DNA of 64,000 bases from Adiantum capillus-veneris (taxonomy: Eukaryota > Streptophyta > Polypodiopsida > Polypodiales > Pteridaceae). Below the pieces are notes generated by a model. That model ran no database searches, was not told where the DNA came from, and saw only the letters and a list, made by a program, of their open reading frames with translations. Shown here one piece after another: positions 34,855-45,625 of the stretch. The number at the start of each line of letters is the position of its first letter. Within the stretch, counting starts at the first letter, position 1. A program made the position numbers and the translations under genes. The stretch is taken from contig CM043968.1 of NCBI GenBank assembly GCA_014529385.2, forward strand, positions 125,261,518-125,325,517, read 5' to 3'.

Positions 34855-35094
34855 CGATCGAGCATTGTGACGACGGCACGTTGGCGGCGAAGCGGTTGAG
34901 CACGGAGCAGCGGCAACTCCTTCTTCTTTGTGGCAAGGAATCCTCCACAACAGCAAGCGTAGAGTAGTGAGTGGCGCACCATCGCCATCTTTGAGCTTAC
35001 TAGTTTAGGCTAGTTGCGTGCTTGGAGCCATTTGTGGCTCGCACACAATTTATCGGCAAGTTCCTTGCATTGACACGTGTGATCGACGCGCACA
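34745..35094 (+). repeat. B1 3' LTR, truncated
   Basis: It matches the last part of the 5' LTR from CATCTTCTTCTTCTTCATCT on and ends GACGCGCACA. It lacks the first ~270 bp (the U3 start and TATA region) and about 78 bp present at 30692-30770. An (AG)n tract of about 31 units lies at 34790-34852. Confidence 0.85.
34790..34852 (+). repeat. (GA)n microsatellite in B1 3' LTR
   Basis: This is an uninterrupted GA run of about 63 bases. Confidence 0.95.
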
Positions 35095-35965
35095 AGGGGA
35101 AAGGGGAACACATGTCACAATGCTATCACTTATGCTTCTGAATTGTCATTAGCTAAGCTTTGCAGGGACCAATAGGATGCTAGCATGAGCAAATAGCGAG
35201 AGGGGTCGACGAAGAGAGAGAGGGGGATGCTTTTTGCAAGTCATTATCACACACACACTCACACAAGCTCATGTGTGAAGTAAAGAAGACTATCTCCTTC
35301 TCAAGCTTTAATGGAAAGCTCATCATCTACTCCAAGCTTTTGAGAAGGGAGGCCTACACCAACAACTCTTGGCTTTGTGATGCAAATCCAACCAAGAGCC
35401 AAGCTCCAATGCATGCTCATCTCCTCTACCATGCTAATTACTAAGCTATGCTAAGCTATTAAGAGTGATTATGTGAGGAGACATACTTCTTTCTCGTAAG
35501 AGTACTCCTTCTTCCTCTCGATCTACTCTCATACCCCTCTAGCTCTCACCATCTTTGAAGGTGTGTGAGGTCTTGGGTCTGAGACCGTGAGGGAATTGAT
35601 GTTGTGTTTTCAAGGGTAAGCTTAGTGCTTTGAAGCTTCCATCTTCATTGCACCAGCAAGTTATTGAAGGAACACAAAGTATTGTATTTTAAAATGTCTC
35701 TCTTGATGGGGAAACCTACAATACAAAGCCTTTTGGAGGGGAGACCCAATCCATGTAAATCCGATCCTCAACTATTGTCAATAGCTTTATTTCTCGCTCT
35801 TTTTGAAGTATTGTTCATGCCTATCTAACTAGGTGTTATGATTTTGTTGCTCTCTTCATCGAAGCACTCTTGCAATGCTCATTAGGAATCTATTCTTAAT
35901 GAAATGCTCACTATGTCTATGTTATTTTCTGCTACACACAAGTTACTAGACCATTAAATGTTACA

Positions 35966-36710
35966 ATGCCAATGCGAGGCCTAGTGCAGGGACAAAATCA
36001 GGGACAACCTATGGGACAACAAAGGCAATTAAAATGGTGCACTGTTGAAGGGAAATGGACACATTATGAGACAAATGAGTGCTACTACAAACCAAAATAT
36101 GATGAAAATGTCCAGTATGTGCCAATGAGGTCACATGGGCAACCCATGTATAGATACCCACTCAATATGGCACCCATGCAAAGATCACCCATGAATGTGG
36201 AGCGACCTCAACCAATATTAGGTCAACATCATCCACTTCCAGGGAATAGATCTATACCGATCAAGTACATGGTGTCTAAGGAACAGGCGCTAGTACCCAT
36301 TACTCCATATCCCGAGACTAGTTCGAGTAACAATGGGGATAGAAGAGTAGTGGTATAACCAACCTGCTCCAGTTCCTATCGAGCCGATGTGCCAAACACC
36401 CACTGATACAACACCTGTTTATTTTATTGCAAACCAAGGGGTGAGGCCACCTATGGTCAAGCCAATGCCCAAAACCAAAAAATGAAAATTGACACAATTG
36501 TGGAGCCGATGACCATTGGAAAAATGACTGTTCAAAATCGGATAAGAATGTGAGACCTATAGAGGCACATTATGGAGCGTGCGGATGCAAGGGTGGACAC
36601 TTTCATGAGAACTGTCCTAGGAATCCGACAAACAAAGGGAAAACTGCCTTAAACATAGTTCAAATAGTGATGAGTAGTTCATCAACCGATAATTCCAGTT
36701 CAAAGTGATG
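35966..36710 (+). pseudogene. H2 gag, 3' part
   Basis: The open stretch 35966-36358 contains LKWCTVEGKWTHYETNECYY, a knuckle-like Cys/His cluster, and then Pro/Met-rich sequence. After several stops a second cluster, ACGCKGGHFHENC, lies near 36580. It continues the Gag interrupted by A3, followed by a serine run (SSSS) leading to the basic linker. Confidence 0.65.
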
Positions 36711-37182
36711 ACTAAGGCACAAACCACGCAAAAGAAAGAGAAAAATGTGACTAGATTGGATAAATCTAGCAATTCCTCCAAAAACTCCACGAAAGAAAGA
36801 CGCCAAAGATACAAACTCAAGAGACAAAAACAACGAAAGGAGATTGAGGAAAAGATACAGAAAAAGACAGAAGAAAATATAGACTCTTTCAACAAACTTT
36901 TAGGAACCGGAACCAAAATTGATTGGATCTATTTTGGTTGACATAATTTATGAACCAATCAATGTAGCTTTGCAAGCTTTCCAAGCTGGACTAAAAGCCG
37001 GGCAAACATTAGAAAACCAATTAAAAATCTATCCAATGCTTGAAATGGAAGCAACTAAATTAGAAACTTATAGAAACCTGGTGCAAATCACACAAGCCTT
37101 GATGAAAAAACAGAATCCTCAACATGAAAATATAGGAGAACCGAAAGAAGATGAGACCAAAATCCTAAGAGAAACGCCCTAA
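36711..37182 (+). pseudogene. H2 basic linker and following helix-rich ORF
   Basis: TKAQTTQKKEKNVTRLDKSS and RYKLKRQKQRKEIEEKIQKK parallel the H1 linker at 10960-11110. After a frame change, IGSILVDIIYEPINVALQAF starts an 87-codon stretch of helical, charged sequence. In H1 the matching IGSILV-type block runs directly into RT, but here no RT follows. Confidence 0.5.
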
Positions 37183-38126
37183 AAAAGCAAAGGTCAAAAA
37201 ATTGGGAGAACGAGAAAGTACAACCACCTAAACTGGAAGTTCCTGATAGTGAAGAAGGATGGGATGGGTTGCTGATAGTTGAAGACGATTGGCCAAACTA
37301 CCTGTGGAAACGAGTTAGGGAAAAGGAAACGAGTTAGGGAAACGAAAGATGGGAGCTTCACTTTGAAATCAGCACCAATAGAAGAAGTTTGGTTTGACAG
37401 ATCACACATGAAACTAGATGAATAATCGTTGTATGGAGATTGGGGATTGAAACAGTCAGACTCTACAAAAACTGAAACCTTGCGAATACTACCATCTTAC
37501 TTAGGTGAGAATGAAGAGAAATCAATGGTCTACAAAAAACCAAAACGGCCACGCCCTACAGCAGCATCAAAAGAACCATTCCAAAAGGCGGCAAGAATCA
37601 AAGGAGAGAAGGCAACTTTTGAGTTAGAAGGAGGGCTTAAAGGAGATTTGAGGAAAAATGCAAACCATCTCCAAGGAGAATCAAAATTCAAACCAAACAT
37701 CCAATGTTCAATGAAAAGGAAGATCCTCAGGCTGGCCAAGAGCATCTGTATCATAAAGAAGAACTACAAAGAGAACAGACCCAAGAGCGAGAAGAAGTCG
37801 ATACACCACCTAAGGAGGATTCACCCAAAGAACTAGTCAACCCTACTGTAGAAGTTCCACACTCCTCTCCCCCAAGAGCACCATCATAGCCAGAGGACAC
37901 AACACAACCACAAACAGAGGAGGCCATTCCTAGCAATATGGAACCAAATACTGAACCGCCCAAAGAAACTATCAAGGAACAAGTGGGTGAACCAACTAGC
38001 CCCATAGAGACATCAAATACTCAAGACAACCAGTCAGATAGGCCAATTACTGAGGCTCAAGACACACAAACGGATCAGCCTGCAGCGAGCAACACAAGGG
38101 ATGGAGAATTTGGAGGACATAGATGA
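37183..38126 (+). pseudogene. H2 acidic Pro/Glu/Thr-rich segment
   Basis: Several short open pieces in shifting frames read as low-complexity charged sequence (for example EEVDTPPKEDSPKELVNPTV and ETIKEQVGEPTSPIETSNTQ). I recognise no domain. It lies where pol would be expected. Confidence 0.35.
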
Positions 38127-39714
38127 ATATGCATAGGATGCACATGATGTGGTGGACAAAATGAAAGAAGAAATCTATGCTCGCCATCGAGAGCTTCATA
38201 GTGTATACAAGCGATTGCGTCTCTGCGCGGAAAGGCTAGACATGGCCAATGTTTGTGTCGAATCATTCAAAGAAGCCATGGAATTCAAAGAAAAGTAATT
38301 GGATGAACTAACTGCAAAGACAGAAGCCTATTTGGAAGCTCTCCAGACAAGAAATCAGCGGCAAGAGCAACAAGTCACAACGACCACCTTGGCTCTATAG
38401 GAATCTACTTCAACAATCGACAGGCTACAAATCCAGCTAAACATTGCAAATACTTAGTTGGCACAATCAGAAGCCAGGTGCCAAGAGCAAATACATTGCT
38501 AAATTATCTCAAGGACAACCCTATAGTAGCCACACTATAGGGCACATATCAGGCATACAAAGCAGCGGAACAGAAAGTTAAAGACCTTGCGATGGAGCTG
38601 AAGTTAGAGCAAATGCAAAGAAGAGAGTTCTCTATCGTGTTTATGGAGCGAGAGAAAGATACCAATAGGATATAGACCAACTAAAAGCAGGATTGAGCAA
38701 AGCTCAAGCGACAGCCACAGCAAAGGCTACCATATCAGAGGAAGGACATAAAGATTCTGTAATGTAAGATCAAGATACCCTACAATTTTTGGATTTTGAA
38801 GTAGCAGCCACCGAAGAGGCCAGTCTCCTGATCTAGATATTTCTCATGATGAAGTTGGACCCTCCACTCAATCTAAAAGCTTAAATGCTGAGGAGGAAGC
38901 AACATTGAAAAAGCAGGTGGAAGAGGAGATAGAAACCATCTGGAAGGAAGCCATGCAGCGAGAGGAGCGAATGCTGCATTCCATCAGTGTCAACCTCCTC
39001 ACACCACAAGATATAAATGAGGCATGGCATCAACAAGCTCTACCCTTTCCTCTCATCATATTCGAAGTACTCCAGATCAAAGAGAGGTTACTTAAAGATT
39101 TCTAAGCTGACCCAACACTGGCACATCCCAAATGGCGAGAGATCTGACTGAACCGACATTCCAGGTATTTGATCTTGTATACAAATACGCCAACTCCTAT
39201 CAAGCAAGATCCTGTGCAGGGCCCGGTGCCAAGAGTCCGAAGTTGGCAGCAACACTTTCTCCTCCAACAAAAGCGACCTACTTGGCTAAACTACCCAAGG
39301 TTTCCACCTCCTTCAAATAACCAACCCACAGAGGACTACATGGTGGAAACACTGTCCTCGACCATTCAGCTCTTTTGCGGCATTCCGGATTTGGCCTGCA
39401 TCCTCCTGGTAAAGATTGCAAAAATGCTCTTAACTTGTTTGCAGACTTTTCACCGTGCAGAACAAACAGATGTAGCATGGATGTCCTTTCTCGAAGGCGT
39501 CAGGGGCCTATGCTATGATTTCGAAGAAGTGCTTCATGGCTTTTATGCTAGGGTGATGTTTCTACCATTCTACTACATGCAGACATTTGAAGAAGCATTC
39601 TACACGGGCTTCTTTACTTATCGATCTAAAATCTTTGGCCCCATCATCACCAATTTGCGGACAAGATTTGTCAGTTACTCCGCAGTTGAGCAAAGAAATA
39701 AAGTCACCATGTAG
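38127..39714 (+). pseudogene. H2 coiled-coil ORF and terminal unknown domain
   Basis: From about 38150 to 39110 the best frames read as long coiled-coil (KQVEEEIETIWKEAMQREER at 38908). In the same frame a 181-codon stretch follows at 39169-39714: a Pro/Gln-rich start, a hydrophobic segment (IPDLACILLVKIAKMLLTCL), then FLEGVRGLCYDFEEVLHGFY and a Phe/Tyr-rich end. This last part is unrecognised. It could be an accessory or env-position ORF of the element, or a captured host fragment. Stops occur at about 39103 and 39145. Confidence 0.4.
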
Positions 39715-40472
39715 TTTATGTCAACTGAAGATAAAGAACTCCGCCCCCTCCCTCTTTAAGGTTGAGTGTTACTTAGTGCCAAGGGCATGCAACCTAGTCG
39801 TTGCCGCTTTTGGCATAGTTGGGCAACGGTCACACGGGGCTCAATTATCACTTATTTGACCTAATAACTGAGCCCAGTTCTGGTCATACGGAGGTAACTG
39901 AGCCTCCTCGATTCTTCTAAGCCATGGGTTTTGCAATTATGCTAATTTTGGCATAGTTGCACAACTTAATCGGGGCTGAGATTTAATGAAGCATGAACAA
40001 AGAAACATTAAAGTGAGTTAGATGTGGATGCAGGCTTACGTGGAGGGGCTTAACTGGCGGTGCCTGCAGATCTACATTCACAGGCTTGCAAGCACGTGGA
40101 CTCTCTCTCTTCCCCGGGTCCCCTCTCTCTATCTCTCAACGGGCAACTGTCTTGCGGCTCTTGCTTCTCACTTGTACGAGCCGGTTATTTTCACAGTACA
40201 GAAAACACGTGACCATGGTGGAGGCTCAGCAATTGCGCCAAAGCACAGTATGGCTCGGTTCTGCATTACTGATAACTGAGCTTTGTGTGACCACGCTCTT
40301 GCCAGAGTTAAATCTTGTTCTTACCAATAATACTGGTGCCCGGCACGCGTAACCATATTCTCGCTAGACTAGACCTCATCACTATATCACACGGGCATGG
40401 TCAAATGGGATCAATGGTGGAGGAGGAAAACGCGGGACGTGCCAATCGTGGACCGTCAGATTTGACAATCGC
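39715..40472. other. Upstream region of the PS1-like gene, no gene seen
   Basis: The junction between element H2 and unique DNA lies here. The phrase TTTTGGCATAGTTG occurs twice (about 39808 and 39945), each followed by a CAAC. No long ORF, TATA box or known element is visible. It may hold distal promoter sequence of the 41117 gene. Confidence 0.4.
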
Positions 40473-40716
40473 CCCGAATTTACTAGTCTGCCCGAATTTA
40501 CAAATTTACCCTGAATTTACTAATCAGCCCACATTTACAATATGAGATACTCGAATCCCCTATATTTCAACAAACGCATGCGGGCGTAGTGGTTAGTGCA
40601 CATGGCTCGCCGTGGGGAGGTCGCGGGTTCAAGACGTGGGGTGCGGACTGCCCCGAATTTACAAGCCTACCCGAATTTATCTTTCTCCCCGAATTCACCA
40701 AATGTCCAGAATTTAC
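40473..40716 (+). repeat. 18-bp phased CCCGAATTTAC repeat in two blocks of four
   Basis: Block 1 units start at 40473, 40491, 40509 and 40528. Block 2 units start at 40652, 40670, 40688 and 40706, exactly 18 bp apart. The core is CCCGAATTTAC with small changes. A tRNA-like module lies between the blocks. Translated, the unit would be a hexapeptide repeat (PEFTxx), but no credible gene spans it. Confidence 0.85.
40576..40645 (+). repeat. tRNA-derived SINE-like module
   Basis: GGCGTAGTGGTTAGTGCAC (from 40583) resembles a tRNA A box. CGGGTTCAAGACG (40624-40636) resembles a B box (GGTTCRANNC). The spacing is about 40 bases. This is the head of a Pol III SINE more than a functional tRNA, because I cannot fold a full cloverleaf and the flanks are repeat DNA. 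Body and tail are not defined. Confidence 0.55.
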
Positions 40717-41116
40717 AAAATGTGCATCTTGCTGTCCTAATCACCTCCACCATAGATCTCATTTGAAGCTCCCGCTCCCCGTGCGAGATAGTGTGGAGGC
40801 TAGACTAGTCTGCTAGATAGTCTCTCTATCATTGCCAGGGAATTTAAACTCCTCCGTAATGAATTGAATTCGGTGGTCCTCAACGGTCGATTTTACCAGT
40901 TCGCCATAGCCAAGACTACCATTGCCATGGAAGCGTATGTTTCCAATCACTCTCCATTTTCTATCACAGGATTCCCAGCTCTCAACCTCGAGAAGTCGCA
41001 AATCAGGCCCACAGATTCTCTTCCTTAGCGTGCTTCCTGCCAAGCTGACCCTGTGGGTACTTCGCAAAAACCCTAAAGTTTCATCTGTTGCTTGCAACGT
41101 TTGACCCGCCTCCGCA

Positions 41117-44100
41117 ATGGTGCTTCCTTCTCATAACGATGCAATACACACCATTTCACCTTTTCTCAATGTCTTCAAAGATGGGCACCTTGTGGAATCC
41201 TTCTGTCTCAACTCTCGTGACTCCTTTGTGCTCGGACGGCACACCAACTGCGACGTTCTCCTCGCTCACCCCAGCATTAGCCGACACCATCTGGAAATAC
41301 AGCTTCTTCATGCGACTCGAGAGATCCTTGTCACTGACATGGACTCAGGTAGAGTGTTCTTGAGCCCCATGTACTCTGTTTCTGTAATGCTACAATGTAT
41401 GATGAGAGCTTGTCATGTTGAGCAACAATATAGAGTAATGTAAGCACAGGAAACGTGCTAGAGTGAAAATATAACATGAAATCTTGGTTTTTAGGAGGAA
41501 ACCCATTGAGTATCATGAAAGTTCCCCTTTTGTGCCCACAATATTATATCTACTTTGGTTTGAAGGCATCATAATCATGCAGTTGCAGCTGTACATATCC
41601 CCCAAAGGTTTGTTTATTTGCTTGCAACTGTTTTGGTCTGATTCATGATGCCATTGATTGCTGGCACTCACAAACTCCACATCCTTCTCCAGATAATTCT
41701 GCTAAGGACTAAGGCAAGATTAGTTCCTTGTGTCTTTTCATGAGACATGTGTTACAGATAGAAAACTCTGTTTATGTTGGTAAGTTAAGAGTTTGCTCCT
41801 AATGTTCCACTTAAATGATGCATTTTCTTCTATTGATTTGATTGCGATTGATTGAAAACTCTGTGGTAAGTTTAGAATTTGCTTTTGATGTTCTGCTTGG
41901 AGGATGAGTTTTCTTCTATTTGATTGTGATCCAGAGTGGGGAATTCATTCCTCTGTGATGCATAAGCCCAGGGCTAATAGTACCATCCGCAATTGTTCAT
42001 TGTCCAATGCGGTTTGGCAGACACTGTGCGTCTGTTTGCTGCTTGAAAGCTTTCTGTATTACGGAAAATAATGATGAGCCAAGTATATAACTGGATGTCT
42101 TCTACACAATATCGGATTTTCTAGAGTGGATAGGGATCGATCCTCAAGTGTAATCTCTGTTTTTTTTGTTTTTGCAGTGCATGGCACTTGGATTGATGGA
42201 AACCAAATACCCTCGCTCATCCCCTACACTGTGAAAGAAGGTGTAGCCATCAAATTAGGTGTTTCTTCTCGCACATACAAGGTGCAATGGCTCCATCACC
42301 CCTTGCCTGCCTCCAGCAATGAAAGATCAATGACACCTGAAGCTCTTGATTCGAATCTTTCTAACACACGAACATTGCTCTCCGCAATTGATTGCTCTAG
42401 CAAGTCCAGTAACCCATCTACAGAAAACAGCGAAGATGTTATTCCTATGCAGTCTGCTAGAATAAGTGACTCTTGTCGCAACAAAAGCAATGCAGTAAGT
42501 ACATTCATTCTTCATTGCATGCCTCCAAAATGGCAATGTTTTCTTTGTCATAAATCCTCAAGTATGGTTGGCCATTCGCAGGTCTGTGATGTATCCAAAG
42601 AAGAGCGCTCTTCACCTCTTTGCAAGAACGAAGTTAAAATACCATACTTGGCAAATGCTAATATAGTGTTGCAAGCCTCACCACAACAGCAGCAGAAAGG
42701 AGGACTGCCTCCTCTTCCTGCTGCTACCCGTCGTACTCCATTCGCTCCTCTACCACAAAATACAGCATCCCCTGCAATCGCAAAGGTGTCAAAACCTACC
42801 AAGAAGAAGCTAACAAATGGAGACAAGAAATTTGATATGGAATGTATTGACAAGCTGAGAAAAGAAAGAGAGGAGAATGTCCTCACTGGATCAAGGCTAT
42901 GGCTACGTCGATGCAATTCAGCCCCTTCCCCAGTGCTCAAAATGTCAGCTCCAATTCAGCAGCGGGACTACCCTGTGGATAAGCCTTTCAACACCCTGCA
43001 TAAAATTAGGCAAGAGAGGGCAGGCCCAGAAAATCAGGACGTTTTTATCTCTAAGTCTGTGCCCAATGAAGAGAAGAATAAAGAAGGCAGCAACATCACA
43101 CCTGGCAATCAGAAAACCCTAAAAGAAGGAAATGCACCAGAGAGGCAGGACACCGTCTGTTTGCCAGACCAAGGTATTAGTGGAGGATCAGAGCAACAGG
43201 CTGCTGACCAACTGCCAAGTCTCAACTTGTTGGATGATGCTGCTGCGGACGAAGAATACCCATCTGACAAGGAAAATCAAGAGCCACTGCCCGCTCTTTA
43301 CACAGGCAAGCAGCTGAAAAGAGGAAAGACTCCTGCCATCCTCAGGAAACCTTTCCAGCCACTCCTCATAATGCCACATGGTGTATCTAGACCTGCCTCA
43401 CCTTGTTCAAGCTATATTTCTAGTTGGGATGATAAGAGTTTCTTGAGAAAAGAATGCAGCAGGCCATCCTCTGTGGTTAGAGCCTGCCATTTACTTGATC
43501 TTCTGTGTTTGCCATTCTTTAAGAAACAATATATCTCCATATCCTCAGGCTTTTCAATCGTTTTATTCCTCATGGAAAGCTGTTTGAATCATCACATTTG
43601 AAAGCTGTTCAACCCATCTCTTACTGTTTTACGTGGTTGCTGTTATTCATCAGGTGCAGAATCTGGATTATATGCTTCAGAAACTTAAAGGAATGGCTCA
43701 ATTAGAGCCACACTATGCATGGCATATGGTGGTTGATAGTACTTGCTTGTTAGATCTGACTTCTTTCAAATCCTTGCAACTCCTAGAGGGCATCAAAGAC
43801 GTCCGGATTATCATACCGCAAATTGGTAAGCATATGATTGCTTGCTTGCTTTTGAAAAACAAAAGTTTTGGGCTTCTCCAGCATTAACATTTTTCTGTTG
43901 CCAGTTATAAGGGAACTGGACATTTCCAGTCGGAAGGACAAAAACTGCACGTCCCCCAGTACTGTTCTGAAATGGATAGAGGCATGCATGTTGAAGCATC
44001 CATTGTGGATACATGTGCAAAGCTCCTCAGAGAATCTGCCTGTTGGGCCATCAACTCCGCCAGTTTCTCCTTGCCATGGTCCATCAGCTTGCACGATTGC

Positions 44101-45046
44101 AAAAGGTGACTTGATGTCTCCCACAAATAGTGATCATGTGCTCAACTGTGCCCTAGTCTTCAGCAGCACCGTCTTTGATGGGCAAGTTGCTCTGCTTACA
44201 AATGACACAGCTTTGAAGATCAAAGCCATGGCAGAGGTAGGCTCTACAATGAAGAATCATTTCATTTGTTCTTGATTCCATTTGAGTTAAAAAATACGTG
44301 TGCATGCAAACCTATAATAGTTTCACCAAAAATCTGAATTATCCCAAGATATTCATATCAATGATCATGATATCCATCTAAACTGTATTGTAAATACATG
44401 GAATTTCGTTGTGCAGACCTTTGTTTAATTTATGCTCGTGCGCACGCTTGTGTGTGTGGTAATATATGTTGGTACCTGGTTCCACATCCACTGCTGTGCA
44501 CCAATGATGGGGATGTCGTTATATTATGCATGAAGGATCTGATAATTAGCTTGTCTTGAGAATGACTACCATGAGTTTGTAACTGCATAGATGAATTCAG
44601 GCCCTTCCTAGGTATATGTCAACATAGTGTATTGTATCCTTTTGTTATGAGGCAGGGTCTTGTTCTGAATGGTCATAATCATCATTCTTTTGGATAATTT
44701 TTTATGATGTAGCCTGCTGGCCACGAGCTTTAAATGGAATTCGTGTACATTTGTGCAGGGGATTGCTTGTGATGCAGCAACAAGCTTCTGTGAGAGCTTG
44801 ATCAATCCGTACTCGGACCGTTTTCTGTGGACAGGCAGTGTAGCTCACCATGGTCCACAAAAGAATTGCCATGATGGAGTGCTGGAACTTTCCATTGGAG
44901 CAATAGCAGAGCCTGCTCCTCCTAACAGGAGGATGTCCTTCATCTCTGCGGCGAGGGGGATGGCTTCCAAGAAGAAGCACCATGTGGTGGACAACCTCAA
45001 GAACCATTGCAAGCAAGCCCAGGGGCTTAAGGTCATTTTGAGCTAG
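41117..45046 (+). CDS. PS1: FHA-PINc protein, PARALLEL SPINDLE 1-like, six exons
   Basis: I propose exons 41117-41348, 42178-42494, 42582-43475, 43654-43825, 43905-44236 and 44759-45046. All introns are GT-AG, and together the exons encode 744 aa. The N-terminal FHA domain (about residues 20-100) keeps G40-R41, S55-R56-x-H58 and VHGTW (78-82), the phosphothreonine-binding signature; VHGTW is completed exactly at the exon 1/2 junction. The middle is disordered. The C-terminal PINc domain (about 500-690) keeps acidic residues D509 (VVDST), E542, D615 (SPTNSD) and D639 (TNDTALKIKAMAEG), typical of PIN nucleases. FHA plus PINc is the architecture of plant PS1, which controls spindle orientation in male meiosis II; loss in Arabidopsis gives unreduced pollen. 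This protein is shorter than Arabidopsis PS1, so it could be a paralogue. Intron 2 is 87 nt and open in frame; the exon 3 donor could instead be at 43473. Confidence 0.88.
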
Positions 45047-45545
45047 AGGCAAAACATGGAACCCACATGTGTAATTGCCTGCCTGGCCACATGTATGAAA
45101 TTGAGCTCCCTGCTCACTTTCTAACTCATCATCTCTGAATGGTTGCGTTGTTTGTTGTGCTTTGAAGGTTGCGTCACAGAATGAGTTGGGTCTCTATCAA
45201 GTGTCTTACCGTCGCCGCCTTCTTCATCATCAAGGTTCTTCTGTTAGTTAGAAAACTACATCAAAATCTCTGGGGAGTGTTTGATTGAGTTCGAACTTCG
45301 AACTTCGAACTTTCTAGATTAAAAAAAAAGAGTCTTTAGTGACCTATATCAAAACCTTGGGTAGAGTAGCCACTTATGAGAAGCTCTCTTCTTCTAGGAG
45401 GGAAATGTAGCACTATACACATGGGGTCTTCAATGAAGATCGAACCGTGGGTTTGACGCCAGGCAAACCAGGGCACGGAATTCGAAGATTCGAGTTTACT
45501 TCTGTTGACCGAGTTTATTTTTGCCTGTTTGTGTTTACTATATGA

Positions 45546-45625
45546 TGATATGTTTTGCCATAGGGCATTTGCCTACCAAATTACCAATGGACAAATCGTG
45601 GGTTCAAATCACACTTGTGGATGAT
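45546..45625 (+). repeat. Second tRNA-related SINE-like module
   Basis: TGCCATAGGGCATTTGCCTA (from 45555) followed by CGTGGGTTCAAATCACAC (from 45597) reads like a tRNA A-box region and a B box (GGTTCAAATC). The downstream sequence is not tRNA-like. It is probably an old SINE head. Confidence 0.45.

Larger units (their letters stand above)
30158..35094 (+). mobile_element. B1: gag-protease LTR element lacking RT and integrase
   Basis: The 4937-bp insertion is bounded by TGTTAACCC and GCGCACA and by perfect AGGGG duplications (30153-30157 and 35095-35099). It contains a 692-bp 5' LTR, a primer site resembling tRNA-Asp, Gag with zinc knuckles, a protease-like domain and a W[VI]PK-repeat tail, then a 3' LTR lacking its first part. 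No RT, RNase H or integrase is present. It could be a deletion derivative (junction near 34735-34745) or a member of a naturally pol-less family like the described TR-GAG class. B2 at the right end of the window also lacks pol. Confidence 0.88.
29432..35965 (+). repeat. A3: family A solo LTR, split by element B1
   Basis: The LTR starts TGTCATAATAACTAATATC at 29432 and ends TGTTACA at 35965. Removing the B1 insertion (30158-35094) and one copy of its AGGGG duplication leaves about 1592 bp, the same length as the A1 LTRs. Flanks are ATGCG (29427-29431) and ATGCC (35966-35970), a 4/5 match. No internal family A sequence is present, so it is a solo LTR left by LTR-LTR recombination. It interrupts the H2 Gag. 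Confidence 0.92.
25831..39714 (+). mobile_element. H2: decayed gypsy-related element without visible pol
   Basis: The order is an extra 5' ORF (25831-27428), an unknown ORF (27683-28454), Gag (28595-29431 and 35966-36710), the basic linker shared with H1, then long charged and coiled-coil ORFs to 39714. No RT, RNase H or integrase is visible. The Gag reading is interrupted by the A3 solo LTR. Placement right after the H1 3' LTR-like block suggests a tandem arrangement sharing one LTR. No matching LTR is seen right of 39714, so the 3' end is missing or unrecognised. Confidence 0.6.

Noticed and set aside
39169-39714. Env gene of a plant retrovirus-like element
   Set aside because: Position and one hydrophobic segment are suggestive, but no signal peptide or clear transmembrane anchor can be defined, and pol is absent.
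40576-40645. Functional tRNA gene
   Set aside because: A and B boxes are present, but I cannot build a full cloverleaf with acceptor stem; SINE head is the better reading.
40813-41097. 94-codon minus-strand ORF ending 20 bp before the PS1-like ATG
   Set aside because: No recognisable domain, and it overlaps the likely 5' UTR; probably chance.
45292-45312. Heat-shock element from TTCGAAC repeats
   Set aside because: Spacing does not fit the nGAAnnTTCn pattern, and it lies 3' of the gene.
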